Shown here: piece by piece, positions 44,358-52,556 of the stretch
How positions within the stretch are numbered: the stretch's first letter is position 1
Layout of the letters: the number at the start of each line of letters is the position of its first letter
NCBI GenBank assembly: GCA_964425695.1
Contig: CAYRNF010000001.1
Span: 248,001-312,000 of the forward strand
Source of the DNA: JAKPBU01 sp964425695
Lineage (GTDB): Bacteria; Pseudomonadota; Gammaproteobacteria; Xanthomonadales; Xanthomonadaceae
Reading direction: 5' to 3'
Length of the DNA stretch: 64,000 bases
Made by a program: the position numbers and the translations under genes
Notes under the pieces: model-generated
What the model was told of the DNA's origin: nothing
The model's input: only the letters and a program-made list of their open reading frames with translations
Databases searched by the model: none

Positions 44358-45170
44358 ATGTCCCCGCAACGCATCCGCCTGCACGTCGAAGACACCGGTG
44401 GCGAAGGCCGGCCCGTCGTCCTGATCCATGGCTGGCCGCTGTCGGCGCAGGCGTGGGAACCGCAGATCGCCGCGTTGCGTGAGGCCGGCTACCGTGTCGT
44501 CGCGTACGACCGCCGCGGCTTCGGCCGCTCTGAAAAGCCCGAGTCCGGCTTCGACTACGACACGCTCACCGACGACCTGGCCGCACTGATCGAGGAGCGC
44601 GACCTGCGCGACGTGACCCTTGTCGGGTTCTCGATGGGCGGCGGCGAAGTGGCCCGCTACGTCGCGCGCCACGGCGAGGAGCGCCTGCACAGCGTGGTGT
44701 TCGCCGCCGCCGTGCCGCCTTACCTGATGAAGGGCGAAGACAACCCGGACGGACCGCTGACCGCCGAGAAAGCCCAAGAAATGGAAGCCGGCCTCAAGGC
44801 GGACCGCGCCGCGTTCTTCGATGGCTTCACCCGCGACTTCTTCTCCGCCAACGGCGTGCTGAAGGTGACCGAAGCGCAGCGCCAGGCGGCGATCGCACTG
44901 TGCGAACAGTCGGACCAGACCGCCGCGCTGGGCTGCATGAAGGCCTTCGCCACGACCGACTTCCGCGACGATGTGGCGAAAGTGGGCGTGCCGACGCTGG
45001 TCCTGCACGGCGATGCGGATGCCACCGTGCCCTTCGAAGGCTCGGGCCAGCGCACCCACGCCGCGATCGCCGGCAGCGAACTGGTGGTGCTGCAGGACGC
45101 GCCGCATGGCTGCAATACCAGCCATGCCGAGGCGTTCAATGCGGCGCTGCTGGCGTTCCTGGCGCGCTAG
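44358..45170 (+). CDS. alpha/beta hydrolase (non-haem chloroperoxidase/esterase type)
   Basis: The 270-residue hydrolase has oxyanion motif HGWPLS, nucleophile elbow GFSMGG (Ser92), acid HGDADATVP (Asp221) and His in DAPHGC (His250). FGRSEKPESGFDYDTLTDDL is typical of the cofactor-free haloperoxidase-like subfamily, whose natural role is usually esterase activity. The start at 44358 is supported by AAGGAG six bases upstream. Monocistronic. Confidence 0.92.
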   Translation: MSPQRIRLHVEDTGGEGRPVVLIHGWPLSAQAWEPQIAALREAGYRVVAYDRRGFGRSEKPESGFDYDTLTDDLAALIEERDLRDVTLVGFSMGGGEVARYVARHGEERLHSVVFAAAVPPYLMKGEDNPDGPLTAEKAQEMEAGLKADRAAFFDGFTRDFFSANGVLKVTEAQRQAAIALCEQSDQTAALGCMKAFATTDFRDDVAKVGVPTLVLHGDADATVPFEGSGQRTHAAIAGSELVVLQDAPHGCNTSHAEAFNAALLAFLAR

Positions 45171-45267
45171 CGCCACTGCGCGTGCGGACACGCCGCGGGC
45201 TTGCGGGGCAGCCGGGCGCAGCCGCGGCCGCCGGCGCAGGGGCGGACAACGCGGCGGTCGTCCGGTG

Positions 45268-46551
45268 CTATGCGGCCCCCGGCGGATCGTTACCGATCAC
45301 GATCCGCGCCGCGCGCTGGTAGGTCCAGTACGCCCAGGTCCAGTCGAGCAGGACCACCAGCCGGTTGCGGAAGCCGATCAGGAAGATCACGTGCGCCAGC
45401 AGCCAGAACCACCACGCCAGCCAGCCCGATAGCCGCAGCCTGCCGGCATCCACCACCGCCGCCATGCGCCCGATGGTGGCCAGGTTGCCGTAGTCGCGAT
45501 AGCGGAACGGCGCGCCCGCGCGGCCCTGCAGGCGGGCGCGGATCATGTCGGCCACGTGGCGCCCCATCTGCTTGGCGGCGGGGGCCACGCCGGGCACTGC
45601 GGTGCCGCCGCTGTGCACGCAGGCCAGGTCGCCGGCGACGAACAGGTCCGGATGGCCGGGCACGCTGAGGTCCGGATCCACCAGCACGCGGCCGGCGCGA
45701 TCCAGCGGCACCCCCAGGCCACGCGCGAGCGGCGACGCGGCCACGCCCGCGGCCCACAGCACCGTGCGTGCGGCGATGACGGTGTCGCCCAGGCGCACCC
45801 CGGCAGCGTCGATGGCGGTGACCGGCGTGCCGCAATGCACCTCTACGCCCAGGCGTTCCAGCTGGGTGCGTGCCTTGTCGGACAGGGCCTGTGGAAAGGA
45901 CGCCAGGACCCTCGGCCCGGCTTCCAGGAGCAGTACACGCGCGCCGCGCGGGTCGATGTTGCGGAACTCGCCGCGCAGCGTGTGGCGCGCGATTTCGGCC
46001 AGCGTGCCGGCCAGTTCCACGCCGGTGGGGCCGCCGCCCACGATGGCGAAGGTGAGCAAGGCCTGGCGTTGCGCGGGATCGGTACTGGCCTCGGCCTGCT
46101 CGAAGGCGCCCAGGATGCGGCTGCGGATGGCCAGCGCGTCCTGCAGCGTCTTCAAGCCCGGTGCGTGTCGCGCCCATTCGTCGTGGCCGAAGTAGGCGTG
46201 GGTCGCGCCCGTGGCGATCAGCGCATAGTCGTACGCGAGGCGTTCGCCCCCGGCGAGCACCACCTCGCGCGCATCGGGATCGACACGCTCGGCCTCGCCC
46301 AGCAGCACGGTGACGTTGCGCTGGCGGCGCAGGATATGGCGCAGCGGCGCGGCGATGTCCGGCGCCGACAGGCCCGCGGTGGCGACCTGGTACAGCAGCG
46401 GCTGGAACAGGTGATGGTTGCTGCGGTCCACCAGGGTGATGCGCAGCGGTGCGTCAGCAAGCGCGCGGGTGGCCCACAGGCCGGCGAAGCCGCCGCCCAC
46501 GATGACCAGGTGCGGCGGCGTGCGCGACCGCATGGGGTCGGTGCGTGTCAT
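45268..46551 (-). CDS. ndh: type II NADH:quinone oxidoreductase
   Basis: The 427-residue flavoprotein has an N-terminal FAD motif VIVGGGFAGLWATRAL (about 16-31), NAD motif FAIVGGGPTGVELAGTLAE (about 167-185) and FVAGDLACV for FAD. RSNHHLFQPLLYQVATAGLS is a signature of NDH-2. The C-terminus (about 375-425) holds a hydrophobic segment for membrane attachment. It passes electrons from NADH to quinone without proton pumping, upstream of the two terminal oxidases in this window. No Shine-Dalgarno sequence; TACGAT sits six bases before the ATG. Confidence 0.92.
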   Translation of the reverse strand: MTRTDPMRSRTPPHLVIVGGGFAGLWATRALADAPLRITLVDRSNHHLFQPLLYQVATAGLSAPDIAAPLRHILRRQRNVTVLLGEAERVDPDAREVVLAGGERLAYDYALIATGATHAYFGHDEWARHAPGLKTLQDALAIRSRILGAFEQAEASTDPAQRQALLTFAIVGGGPTGVELAGTLAEIARHTLRGEFRNIDPRGARVLLLEAGPRVLASFPQALSDKARTQLERLGVEVHCGTPVTAIDAAGVRLGDTVIAARTVLWAAGVAASPLARGLGVPLDRAGRVLVDPDLSVPGHPDLFVAGDLACVHSGGTAVPGVAPAAKQMGRHVADMIRARLQGRAGAPFRYRDYGNLATIGRMAAVVDAGRLRLSGWLAWWFWLLAHVIFLIGFRNRLVVLLDWTWAYWTYQRAARIVIGNDPPGAA

Positions 46552-46557
46552 GCGCGC

Positions 46558-46563
46558 ATCGTA
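46558..46563 (-). promoter_or_regulatory. putative -10 (TACGAT) of a leaderless NDH-2 transcript
   Basis: On the minus strand GCTACGAT is followed by GCGCGC and the ATG at 46551. Confidence 0.4.
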
Positions 46564-46609
46564 GCGGTGCGCAGGGTCGCAGTGCTTTCAGACGGCGCGA
46601 ATCGCGGCT

Positions 46610-49030
46610 TCAGCCGGACAGCAGGCGCAGGGCGAGCCACGCCGGAACGCCCAGGAAGTAGAGCGCCCGTGCGCTGGACTCGAGCCACCTGCGCGCCGCA
46701 GCGGCGCCCGGTTCGCGCAGCGCCAGCGCGGCCAGCGTGGCGGCTTCCACCAGCGCACGCAGCAGCGCGGCCAGCAGCACCAGCCCGATGATCCATGACG
46801 CCCACCAGATCAGCAGCGCCGTGATCCACGCCTGTGGACCGAACGTAAGCCATTCGCCGAACGGGCCGCCGAAGGCGATGTACTGGTGCAGGCGGAACGC
46901 CACCAGCGCCGGCAGCAGCGGGAACAGCAAGAACTTGAACCATGGCGCATCCACGCGCCGGCGCGGCGCGGCGGCGCGCACCCGCGCGAGCCTGGCCGCA
47001 AACGCGGCTGCGCCGCGCGGCGCAGGCAGCGCGGCGCCGGATTCGGCCAGTACCCGTGCCAGCGCGGACGGATCCGGCAACGCGATGTCGTGCGGCAGCC
47101 GCCGGCCGGACCCAAGACGCAGGCGCGAGCCGGCAGTCGGCAGCGGCACGCGCCACGGCTGCACGGCGGCGATGGACGCAAGCGGCACCTCGATCGTGCG
47201 CGCGCCCTGGTCCAGCCGCAGCGTGCCGGCTTCCACGCGCAGCCGCGCGGAGGCCATGCGGAGCAGCAGCCACGCCGCCACGGCAGGCGCGGCGACCCAG
47301 GCCGCGAACGCCCAGATCCGCGACAGCGATGCGATGCGCAGGCCATCTTCGAGCAGCATCGAAACGCCCAGCCATGCCAGCGCCGCGACGCTGGCGACGC
47401 GCAAGGCGGCGATCAACCAGCGCTGCGGGGGCGTCAGCAACGTCGCGGTCGCCGGATGCGTGCGGGACGCCGCTTGCGCCCCGCCGCGGCGCGCGCGCCA
47501 GGCGCCCGCCGCGCTCCACGCGGCCAGCAGCAGCAAGGCCGCGCCCGCCGCGTGCCCGACCCAGTCGCCCCAGCGCACCATCAGCGTCGCCGGGGGCGTG
47601 CCTACGGCTACATCGCCGACCAGCAGTGCGCGTTCGCCCATGGCGGTGCGTTCGACCACCGCGCCGCTGCGGTCGATGACCGCGCTGATCCCGTTGGTGG
47701 TGGCGCGCAGCTGCGGCAGGCGGGTCTCGATGCTGCGGAACGCCGACACCGCCAGGTGCAGGCGCGCACCCGCCGGATGCGCGGTGAACCATGCGTCGTT
47801 GGACAGTACGAACAGCGCCTGCGCGCCGAGCCGCGCGCTGCCGATCGCCAGGTCCGGGTCCACCGCGTCCAGGCAGATCAGCGGCGACACCGGCACCTCG
47901 CGGCCGTCGCGCAGCCGCAGCGGGTACACGCGCGGTCCGTCGCCGCGCTCCCAGGTGCCGGCCCATGGCAGCAGGCGGCGCAGCGCGGGGCCGTCGAGCC
48001 AGCGCGGGACGTACTCGGTCAGCGGGAAGGGCCGGGTCTTGCGGTAGCCGCCGACCAGGCCGGCGGCGGGATCCACGACCATCGCCGCGTTGTATTCGGC
48101 CTGCGCGTCCGCGTCGTAGCTGCCGAACACCAGCGGCACGCCGGCGCGCGCCACGAACGCCAGGATCTCGCCGTCCAGCGCCGCGCCGTCGGCGCTCTTG
48201 GGCACGCCGAACGTAGTCGGATAGACGGTCTCGGACCACAGCAGCGCATCGGCGCGCGCGTTGTCCACCGCCAGCTGCGACATGGCGAAGTGCGTGTCCA
48301 GCACGCGCCGCACCACCGCATACGCACCGGCTTCGCGGCGCAGGCGTTCGTAGTCCACGATGTTGGACTGCACCATGGCCACGCGCAGCGGCGTGCGGGC
48401 GTGCGCATGGGCTTCCAGGGCATGCAGGCGGTACGCGCCGTAACCCCAGGCCAGCACCACGGCGGCCAGCGCGAACGCCAGCGGTCGCAGCCGGCTTCGG
48501 CCGCGCTGCGCCAGCGCGGCGGCGATGGCCACGTTGACCGCCAGCAGCAGCACGGTCAGACCCGCGGCGCCGCCCATGTCCGCGCACTGGCGCAGCGCTT
48601 CGGCCGGATGCAGGCCGTGCCCGAGCGTGTCGCCGAGCAGCTTGGGCCACCACCGTTCGGTGGCGACCCATGCGCAGATCGCGGCGGCGCCGCCGGGTGC
48701 GGTGCCGTGCCTGCGTCCCACCACGCTGCGCACCAGCGCGAACGCGAGCAACTGCGGCTGTAGCAGCGGCGCGGCCAGCAGCAGCGCCGCCAGCGTCGCC
48801 CACGGCGGCAGGCCGGTGAAGGCGGACACGGCGAACCCGAACCAGGCGAACACTGCGCCGGCGAAGGCCACGCTCATCAGCCAGGCGACGCCCAGCGCCG
48901 CGCGCGGACTGCGCGCAGCGTCCAGCGCGAGCAGCCAGGGCACCAGCGCCACGAACCCGAGCGGCCAGGCGGCGCCGCCGCGCGCGTACAGGGCCAGCAG
49001 CAGAGCGCTGCCCAGCACGCCAGCCAGCAT
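46610..49030 (-). CDS. lnt: apolipoprotein N-acyltransferase with long C-terminal membrane extension
   Basis: The 806-residue inner-membrane enzyme N-acylates lipoproteins. The first about 510 residues are a normal Lnt: N-terminal helices (1-200), then a nitrilase-like domain with catalytic Glu267 (LLWSETVYP), Lys331 (GGYRKTRPFP) and Cys386 (PLICLDAVDP), and a closing helix. The remaining about 295 residues add two or more helices (about 537-592), a soluble segment (about 595-690) that looks like a small PH-like beta domain (LRVEAGTLRLDQGARTIEVP), and two or more helices (about 697-805). Family members are usually near 500-540 residues, so this is a fusion or lineage-specific extension. Start at ATG 49030. 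Confidence 0.85.
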   Translation of the reverse strand: MLAGVLGSALLLALYARGGAAWPLGFVALVPWLLALDAARSPRAALGVAWLMSVAFAGAVFAWFGFAVSAFTGLPPWATLAALLLAAPLLQPQLLAFALVRSVVGRRHGTAPGGAAAICAWVATERWWPKLLGDTLGHGLHPAEALRQCADMGGAAGLTVLLLAVNVAIAAALAQRGRSRLRPLAFALAAVVLAWGYGAYRLHALEAHAHARTPLRVAMVQSNIVDYERLRREAGAYAVVRRVLDTHFAMSQLAVDNARADALLWSETVYPTTFGVPKSADGAALDGEILAFVARAGVPLVFGSYDADAQAEYNAAMVVDPAAGLVGGYRKTRPFPLTEYVPRWLDGPALRRLLPWAGTWERGDGPRVYPLRLRDGREVPVSPLICLDAVDPDLAIGSARLGAQALFVLSNDAWFTAHPAGARLHLAVSAFRSIETRLPQLRATTNGISAVIDRSGAVVERTAMGERALLVGDVAVGTPPATLMVRWGDWVGHAAGAALLLLAAWSAAGAWRARRGGAQAASRTHPATATLLTPPQRWLIAALRVASVAALAWLGVSMLLEDGLRIASLSRIWAFAAWVAAPAVAAWLLLRMASARLRVEAGTLRLDQGARTIEVPLASIAAVQPWRVPLPTAGSRLRLGSGRRLPHDIALPDPSALARVLAESGAALPAPRGAAAFAARLARVRAAAPRRRVDAPWFKFLLFPLLPALVAFRLHQYIAFGGPFGEWLTFGPQAWITALLIWWASWIIGLVLLAALLRALVEAATLAALALREPGAAAARRWLESSARALYFLGVPAWLALRLLSG

Positions 49031-49062
49031 CCGCCAGCCGGCACCGCGGTCACGACGGGCGA

Positions 49063-49743
49063 TCAGGAGCGGCCGCCGTTAGTCTGCGGCGGCGGGATCC
49101 GGACCATGCGCAGCGGCAGGCCCGGCGGCGCCAGGTGCGGCGGCACCACGCGGTCTTCGGGAATGGGGATCGGATGACCGTTGGCGTCCAGGAACTCGAA
49201 GTCCGGCGAGTACATCAGGATCGGTTCGATGCGCTGGCCGTCGTCGGTCGCCTGGTAGTGGCGCACGTAGCCTTCCGGCAGCGGGAAGTCCTCCGGCACG
49301 GCCAGGCCGGTGAGCGGCGGGCTGGTGCCGGGCGGGTTGAACGCGCCCAGGCCGGTGCGGATCCCCGCTGCGTGCAGGCGCTGGATCACTTCGCCCATCG
49401 TGGGTTCAGGGGTGCCGGGCACCGCGTAGCTGGCGAGATCGTTGGGATCGATCGGCGCGCGCGCGGCACCGCGTCCGCCGCGCGGGGCTGCGGAGGGCGC
49501 GTCGCTGCGCGCCAAGGCGTCGCGCGCGTCGGCCGCATCGACGCCGATGGCGGGCGGTGCGTTTCCGCCCGGCCCGCCATCGCCGCCCGGCCGTGCCAGG
49601 AACGTGCCGACGCCCACCACCAGCACCAGGGCCACCACCACCGCCACTCCGATCCGGCGGCGCGGCGCCGCGCGTTCCTGCACGCGCACGCCGTCCGCGT
49701 CGGGAGGCGGCGTGTCGCGCTGCGGGGGGTGCGGATCGCTCAT
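49063..49743 (-). CDS. single-pass membrane protein of unknown function
   Basis: The 226-residue protein has a Pro-rich cytoplasmic N-terminus, a single helix (about 31-49, IGVAVVVALVLVVGVGTFLA) and a periplasmic low-complexity region (about 50-110). A C-terminal part follows with FPLPEGYVRHYQATDDGQRIEP and RVVPPHLAPPGLPLRMVRIPPP. No domain recognised. It lies between lnt and the SGNH hydrolase on the same strand, 32 bases before lnt and 16 bases after the hydrolase, so the three may form one transcript. Confidence 0.7.
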   Translation of the reverse strand: MSDPHPPQRDTPPPDADGVRVQERAAPRRRIGVAVVVALVLVVGVGTFLARPGGDGGPGGNAPPAIGVDAADARDALARSDAPSAAPRGGRGAARAPIDPNDLASYAVPGTPEPTMGEVIQRLHAAGIRTGLGAFNPPGTSPPLTGLAVPEDFPLPEGYVRHYQATDDGQRIEPILMYSPDFEFLDANGHPIPIPEDRVVPPHLAPPGLPLRMVRIPPPQTNGGRS

Positions 49744-49759
49744 GCGGCTGCGGCAGGGG

Positions 49760-50866
49760 TCAGAACGGGCTCGGCGGTCCGAACACCGACAGGCCCCAGC
49801 CCATGCGCTCGTGCCCGTACTGGTTCCAGATGGGGCTGCGTCCGCCGGTGAACGACGCATAGCGCGGCGCGCCCGATCCGGTGGTGCCACCCCACAGCCC
49901 GGCGCTGACGGTACCGCCGGTGTAGGTGGGATGCACGTCGTCGGACTGGATGTAGTCGTAGCTGGTGGTGGACGACGCGAAGTGCGTGTTGGCGTCGCGC
50001 AGCGTGCCGCGCAGCGTCGAGGTGATGCGGGTCAGGTAGCTGGACTCGCTGTCGCCGGCCACGTAGCGCAGCGCGGCCGAATCCACTTGGCCGTCGCCGT
50101 TGCTGTCGTAGTCCGCGCCCATGTACTCGGCGAAGCTGTCCACGCACTTGAAGCCCTTCTGGCGCGCGTACTCGCACATCCAGTAGTTCATCTTCGCCAG
50201 CGCCGGCAGGAACCGGTCGCGCAGGTTGACCCGCGCCCCGGTGGTGGGGTCGGTGCAGGAACTGGACACGTTGTCGGCGTTGTAGCCCGGGTAGTACAGG
50301 TTGGCGATGACTTTCAGCTTGGTGCCCGCGTAGGCATTGGCGTTGATGTAGTCCATGGCGCGCGCCACGTACACCTTGCAGTTGTTCACCGCCGTGTCCA
50401 GCACGCCGTAGTTGCAGGTGCCGGTCTGGTTCTTGAACGCGGTGCGCGCCTGCAGGCCGTCGTTGCCGCACATCTCGAAGGTCACCACGCGGGTGCTGCT
50501 GGCTTGCATGTAGGACCGCTCGGCCACGATCTTGTTGTTGTACACGTCCGACGCCACCGCGCCGGACTTGGCGCGGCGCACGCTCTCCACGTCGGCGTTC
50601 CACAGCGCGGACAGGTATTCGGCGTCCACCGTCGGCGCGGAATAGCGCGCGGCGCTGCTGATCGAGCCGTTGTATCCGGCGTAGATCGAATCGCCGTAGG
50701 CCACGATGCGGTAGCGCGCCGACGTGCCCGCACGGTCGATGGTCCACGACACGTTCTGGTTGAGCGTGTTGGCGTGCGCCGGGATGCACGCGGCCAGCGC
50801 GACGAGCACCGGCAGCAGCCGGCGGGCGGGGGTGTGGACAGCGGTGAGGCGAACCTGCTTGTTCAT
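49760..50866 (-). CDS. secreted SGNH/GDSL hydrolase
   Basis: The 368-residue exported lipase/esterase-type hydrolase has a signal peptide (about 1-32, ending PAHA). Block I is VAYGDSIYAGYNG with nucleophile Ser60, then FEMCGNDGL (block III Asn) and DDVHPTYTGG with catalytic Asp/His (309-312). A DSNGDGQVDSAA stretch is a perfect EF-hand-like calcium loop. Several Cys suggest disulfides. AAGGGA about eight bases upstream supports ATG 50866. The ester substrate (lipid or carbohydrate acetyl) is unknown. Confidence 0.88.
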   Translation of the reverse strand: MNKQVRLTAVHTPARRLLPVLVALAACIPAHANTLNQNVSWTIDRAGTSARYRIVAYGDSIYAGYNGSISSAARYSAPTVDAEYLSALWNADVESVRRAKSGAVASDVYNNKIVAERSYMQASSTRVVTFEMCGNDGLQARTAFKNQTGTCNYGVLDTAVNNCKVYVARAMDYINANAYAGTKLKVIANLYYPGYNADNVSSSCTDPTTGARVNLRDRFLPALAKMNYWMCEYARQKGFKCVDSFAEYMGADYDSNGDGQVDSAALRYVAGDSESSYLTRITSTLRGTLRDANTHFASSTTSYDYIQSDDVHPTYTGGTVSAGLWGGTTGSGAPRYASFTGGRSPIWNQYGHERMGWGLSVFGPPSPF

Positions 50867-51254
50867 GGGCTTTTCCCTTCGAGCCTGATGCTGCGGGCGC
50901 GGACCGGGCGGCGCCGGTACGCGGGTGGCGACTGCGGACTGCAACGTCGGTGATCGGCCAGCGGCCTGCGCATGCCGCCCGAGGGCGCCCCTTGCATGCG
51001 GTGCCGTACGCTAGCCCCGGCGCGCGCCGGTGGTCAAAACCGGCTTCGCAAGCGGGGACTGCGTTCTGCAGTGCAGCATGCGCGCCGCGGTGCTGAAGAC
51101 CCGGGCAGACGCGTCGAAGCCTGTTTTTCAAGGCGTTTCAGCGCCATCGCGCCGACGGGCCCAACCACCGATGCAAGCGCTGATGCACACGGCGTGTTGT
51201 GCGTTGCATCACCCGCGTGCGCAGCGGCGGGTGTGCGTACGGTCCGCGCGCGCG
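50867..51254. other. intergenic region between SGNH hydrolase and transaldolase (388 bp)
   Basis: It holds the SGNH promoter (51008-51037, minus strand). An imperfect stem-loop downstream of the transaldolase stop (GATGCAA at 51170-51176 with TTGCATC at 51204-51210, and an inner GCACAC/GTGTTGTGC) is a possible 3' end without a T tract. No ORF is convincing. Confidence 0.5.
51008..51037 (-). promoter_or_regulatory. putative SGNH hydrolase promoter with a palindrome in the spacer
   Basis: On the minus strand TTGACC (-35) and TAGCGT (-10, in GCTAGCGT) are 18 bases apart. The spacer contains the perfect 14-base palindrome CCGGCGCGCGCCGG (51017-51030), which could be an operator. The predicted leader is about 135 bases. 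Confidence 0.4.
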
Positions 51255-52238
51255 TCAACCCATGCGTGCGCGCAACAGTGCCTCGAGCTTCGCCTGGTCC
51301 GCGGCGAACTTGCGGATGCCGTCGGCCAGCTTGTCGGTGGCCATCGCGTCTTCGTTTTGCTGCCAGCGGAAGGCGCTTTCGCACAGGCGGACTGGCCTGG
51401 ATTCCACAAGTTGGTGATGTGCGGCGCCGCGTGACCCGGCATCCCCTGCCACCGTGTCGGGGGCGAGGGCGCGGGCGACCTCGCCTTCGGCCTGCGCCAG
51501 TTCGCCCAGCAGTTCCGGCGCGATGGTCAGCCGGTCGCAGCCGGCCAGGGCCAGGATCTGCCCGGTGTTGCGGAAGCTCGCGCCCATCACCACCGTGTCG
51601 TAGCCGTGGCGCTTGTAGTAGTGCCAGATGCGGGTCACCGACTGCACGCCCGGATCGTCCTGCGGCGTGGCCGGGCGCTGCATGCCGTTGGCCAGGTGCC
51701 AGTCCAGGATGCGCCCCACGAACGGCGAGATCAGGAACACGCCCGCCTCGGCGCAGGCCACCGCCTGCGCGAACGAGAACAGCAGCGTCAGGTTGCACTG
51801 GATGCCTTCGCGCTCCAGCACCTCGGCGGCGCGGATGCCTTCCCAGGTGGACGCGATCTTGATGAGCAGGCGTTCGCGGCCCACGCCGGCGGCGTCGTAC
51901 AGGGCCACCAGCCGCCGCGCCTTGTGCAGCGTGGCGTCGGTGTCGAAGCTCAGCCTTGCGTCCACCTCGGTGGACACGCGCCCGGGAATCAGCTTCAGGA
52001 TCTCGCCGCCGATCGCGACCGCCAGCCGGTCGCCGGCATCGGCGATGCGGTCTTCGCCCGAGGCCTGCGCCAGCGCGGCGTCCACCAGCGGCGCGTACGC
52101 CGGCAACGCGGCCGCCTTGAGCAGCAGCGAAGGATTGGTGGTGGCGTCCAGCGGCTGGAAGCGGGCGATGGCCTCGATGTCGCCGGTGTCGGCGACGACG
52201 GACGACAGGGTGCGTAGCTGTTCGAGCTGGCTGGTCAT
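51255..52238 (-). CDS. tal: transaldolase
   Basis: The 327-residue pentose phosphate enzyme transfers a dihydroxyacetone unit. DATTNPSLLLKAA, the Schiff-base Lys127 in RLLIKIASTWEGIRAA and NLTLLFSFAQA are typical of TalB-type enzymes. The C-terminal ADKL-like helix is present (ATDKLADGIRKFAADQAKLE). Compared with E. coli TalB, the segment before RPVRLCESAFRW carries roughly 11 extra residues (GDAGSRGAAHHQ). GGAG upstream of ATG 52238 is the ribosome site. Confidence 0.95.
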   Translation of the reverse strand: MTSQLEQLRTLSSVVADTGDIEAIARFQPLDATTNPSLLLKAAALPAYAPLVDAALAQASGEDRIADAGDRLAVAIGGEILKLIPGRVSTEVDARLSFDTDATLHKARRLVALYDAAGVGRERLLIKIASTWEGIRAAEVLEREGIQCNLTLLFSFAQAVACAEAGVFLISPFVGRILDWHLANGMQRPATPQDDPGVQSVTRIWHYYKRHGYDTVVMGASFRNTGQILALAGCDRLTIAPELLGELAQAEGEVARALAPDTVAGDAGSRGAAHHQLVESRPVRLCESAFRWQQNEDAMATDKLADGIRKFAADQAKLEALLRARMG

Positions 52239-52326
52239 GGGGGCTCCGTGGAAGCCTGCCATTTTCGCGCATCGGGCGGCGGCGCGCGCTGGCACCCCGA
52301 GCCGCACCGCAAGGCACGGGTGCGTG

Positions 52327-52355
52327 AAGACAAGTTCAGTCGGCGCCGGTATCCT
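52327..52355 (+). promoter_or_regulatory. putative promoter of the riboswitch-terC transcript
   Basis: AAGACA (52327-52332) and TATCCT (52350-52355) are 17 bases apart. The transcript would begin just before the riboswitch. Confidence 0.5.
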
Positions 52356-52361
52356 GCCGTC

Positions 52362-52475
52362 CCAGAAGGGGAGTAGCTCCCGCTGCCGCGTCGTCATTCC
52401 GGGTCCGCACGGACCCCGGCGCAGCAGGCGGACCGCACGGTCCGCGAGCGAGACCTTCGCCGCCCAGGCGAAGCG
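52362..52475 (+). ncRNA. yybP-ykoY family manganese riboswitch
   Basis: The two conserved internal loops of the family are present: AAGGGGAGTAGCTCCCGCTGC (from 52366, written here as its first 20 bases plus one) with GTCGTCATTCCGG, and GCGAGACCTTCGCCG with closing GCGAAG. GC-rich helices lie in between (GGGTCCGCACGGACCC, GCGGACCGCACGGTCCGC). Members sense Mn2+ and control Mn exporters and TerC/Alx-type membrane proteins. A TCATCCG/CGGATGA hairpin at 52481-52498 may be part of the expression platform. The TerC gene begins 82 bases further on. Confidence 0.85.
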
Positions 52476-52556
52476 CCCCTTCATCCGATCCCCGGATGAC
52501 GCGATCGCCGCGGCGAAGCCCCGCCCCATGGCGAGGCGCCCTGCTCCGGAGAGCGC

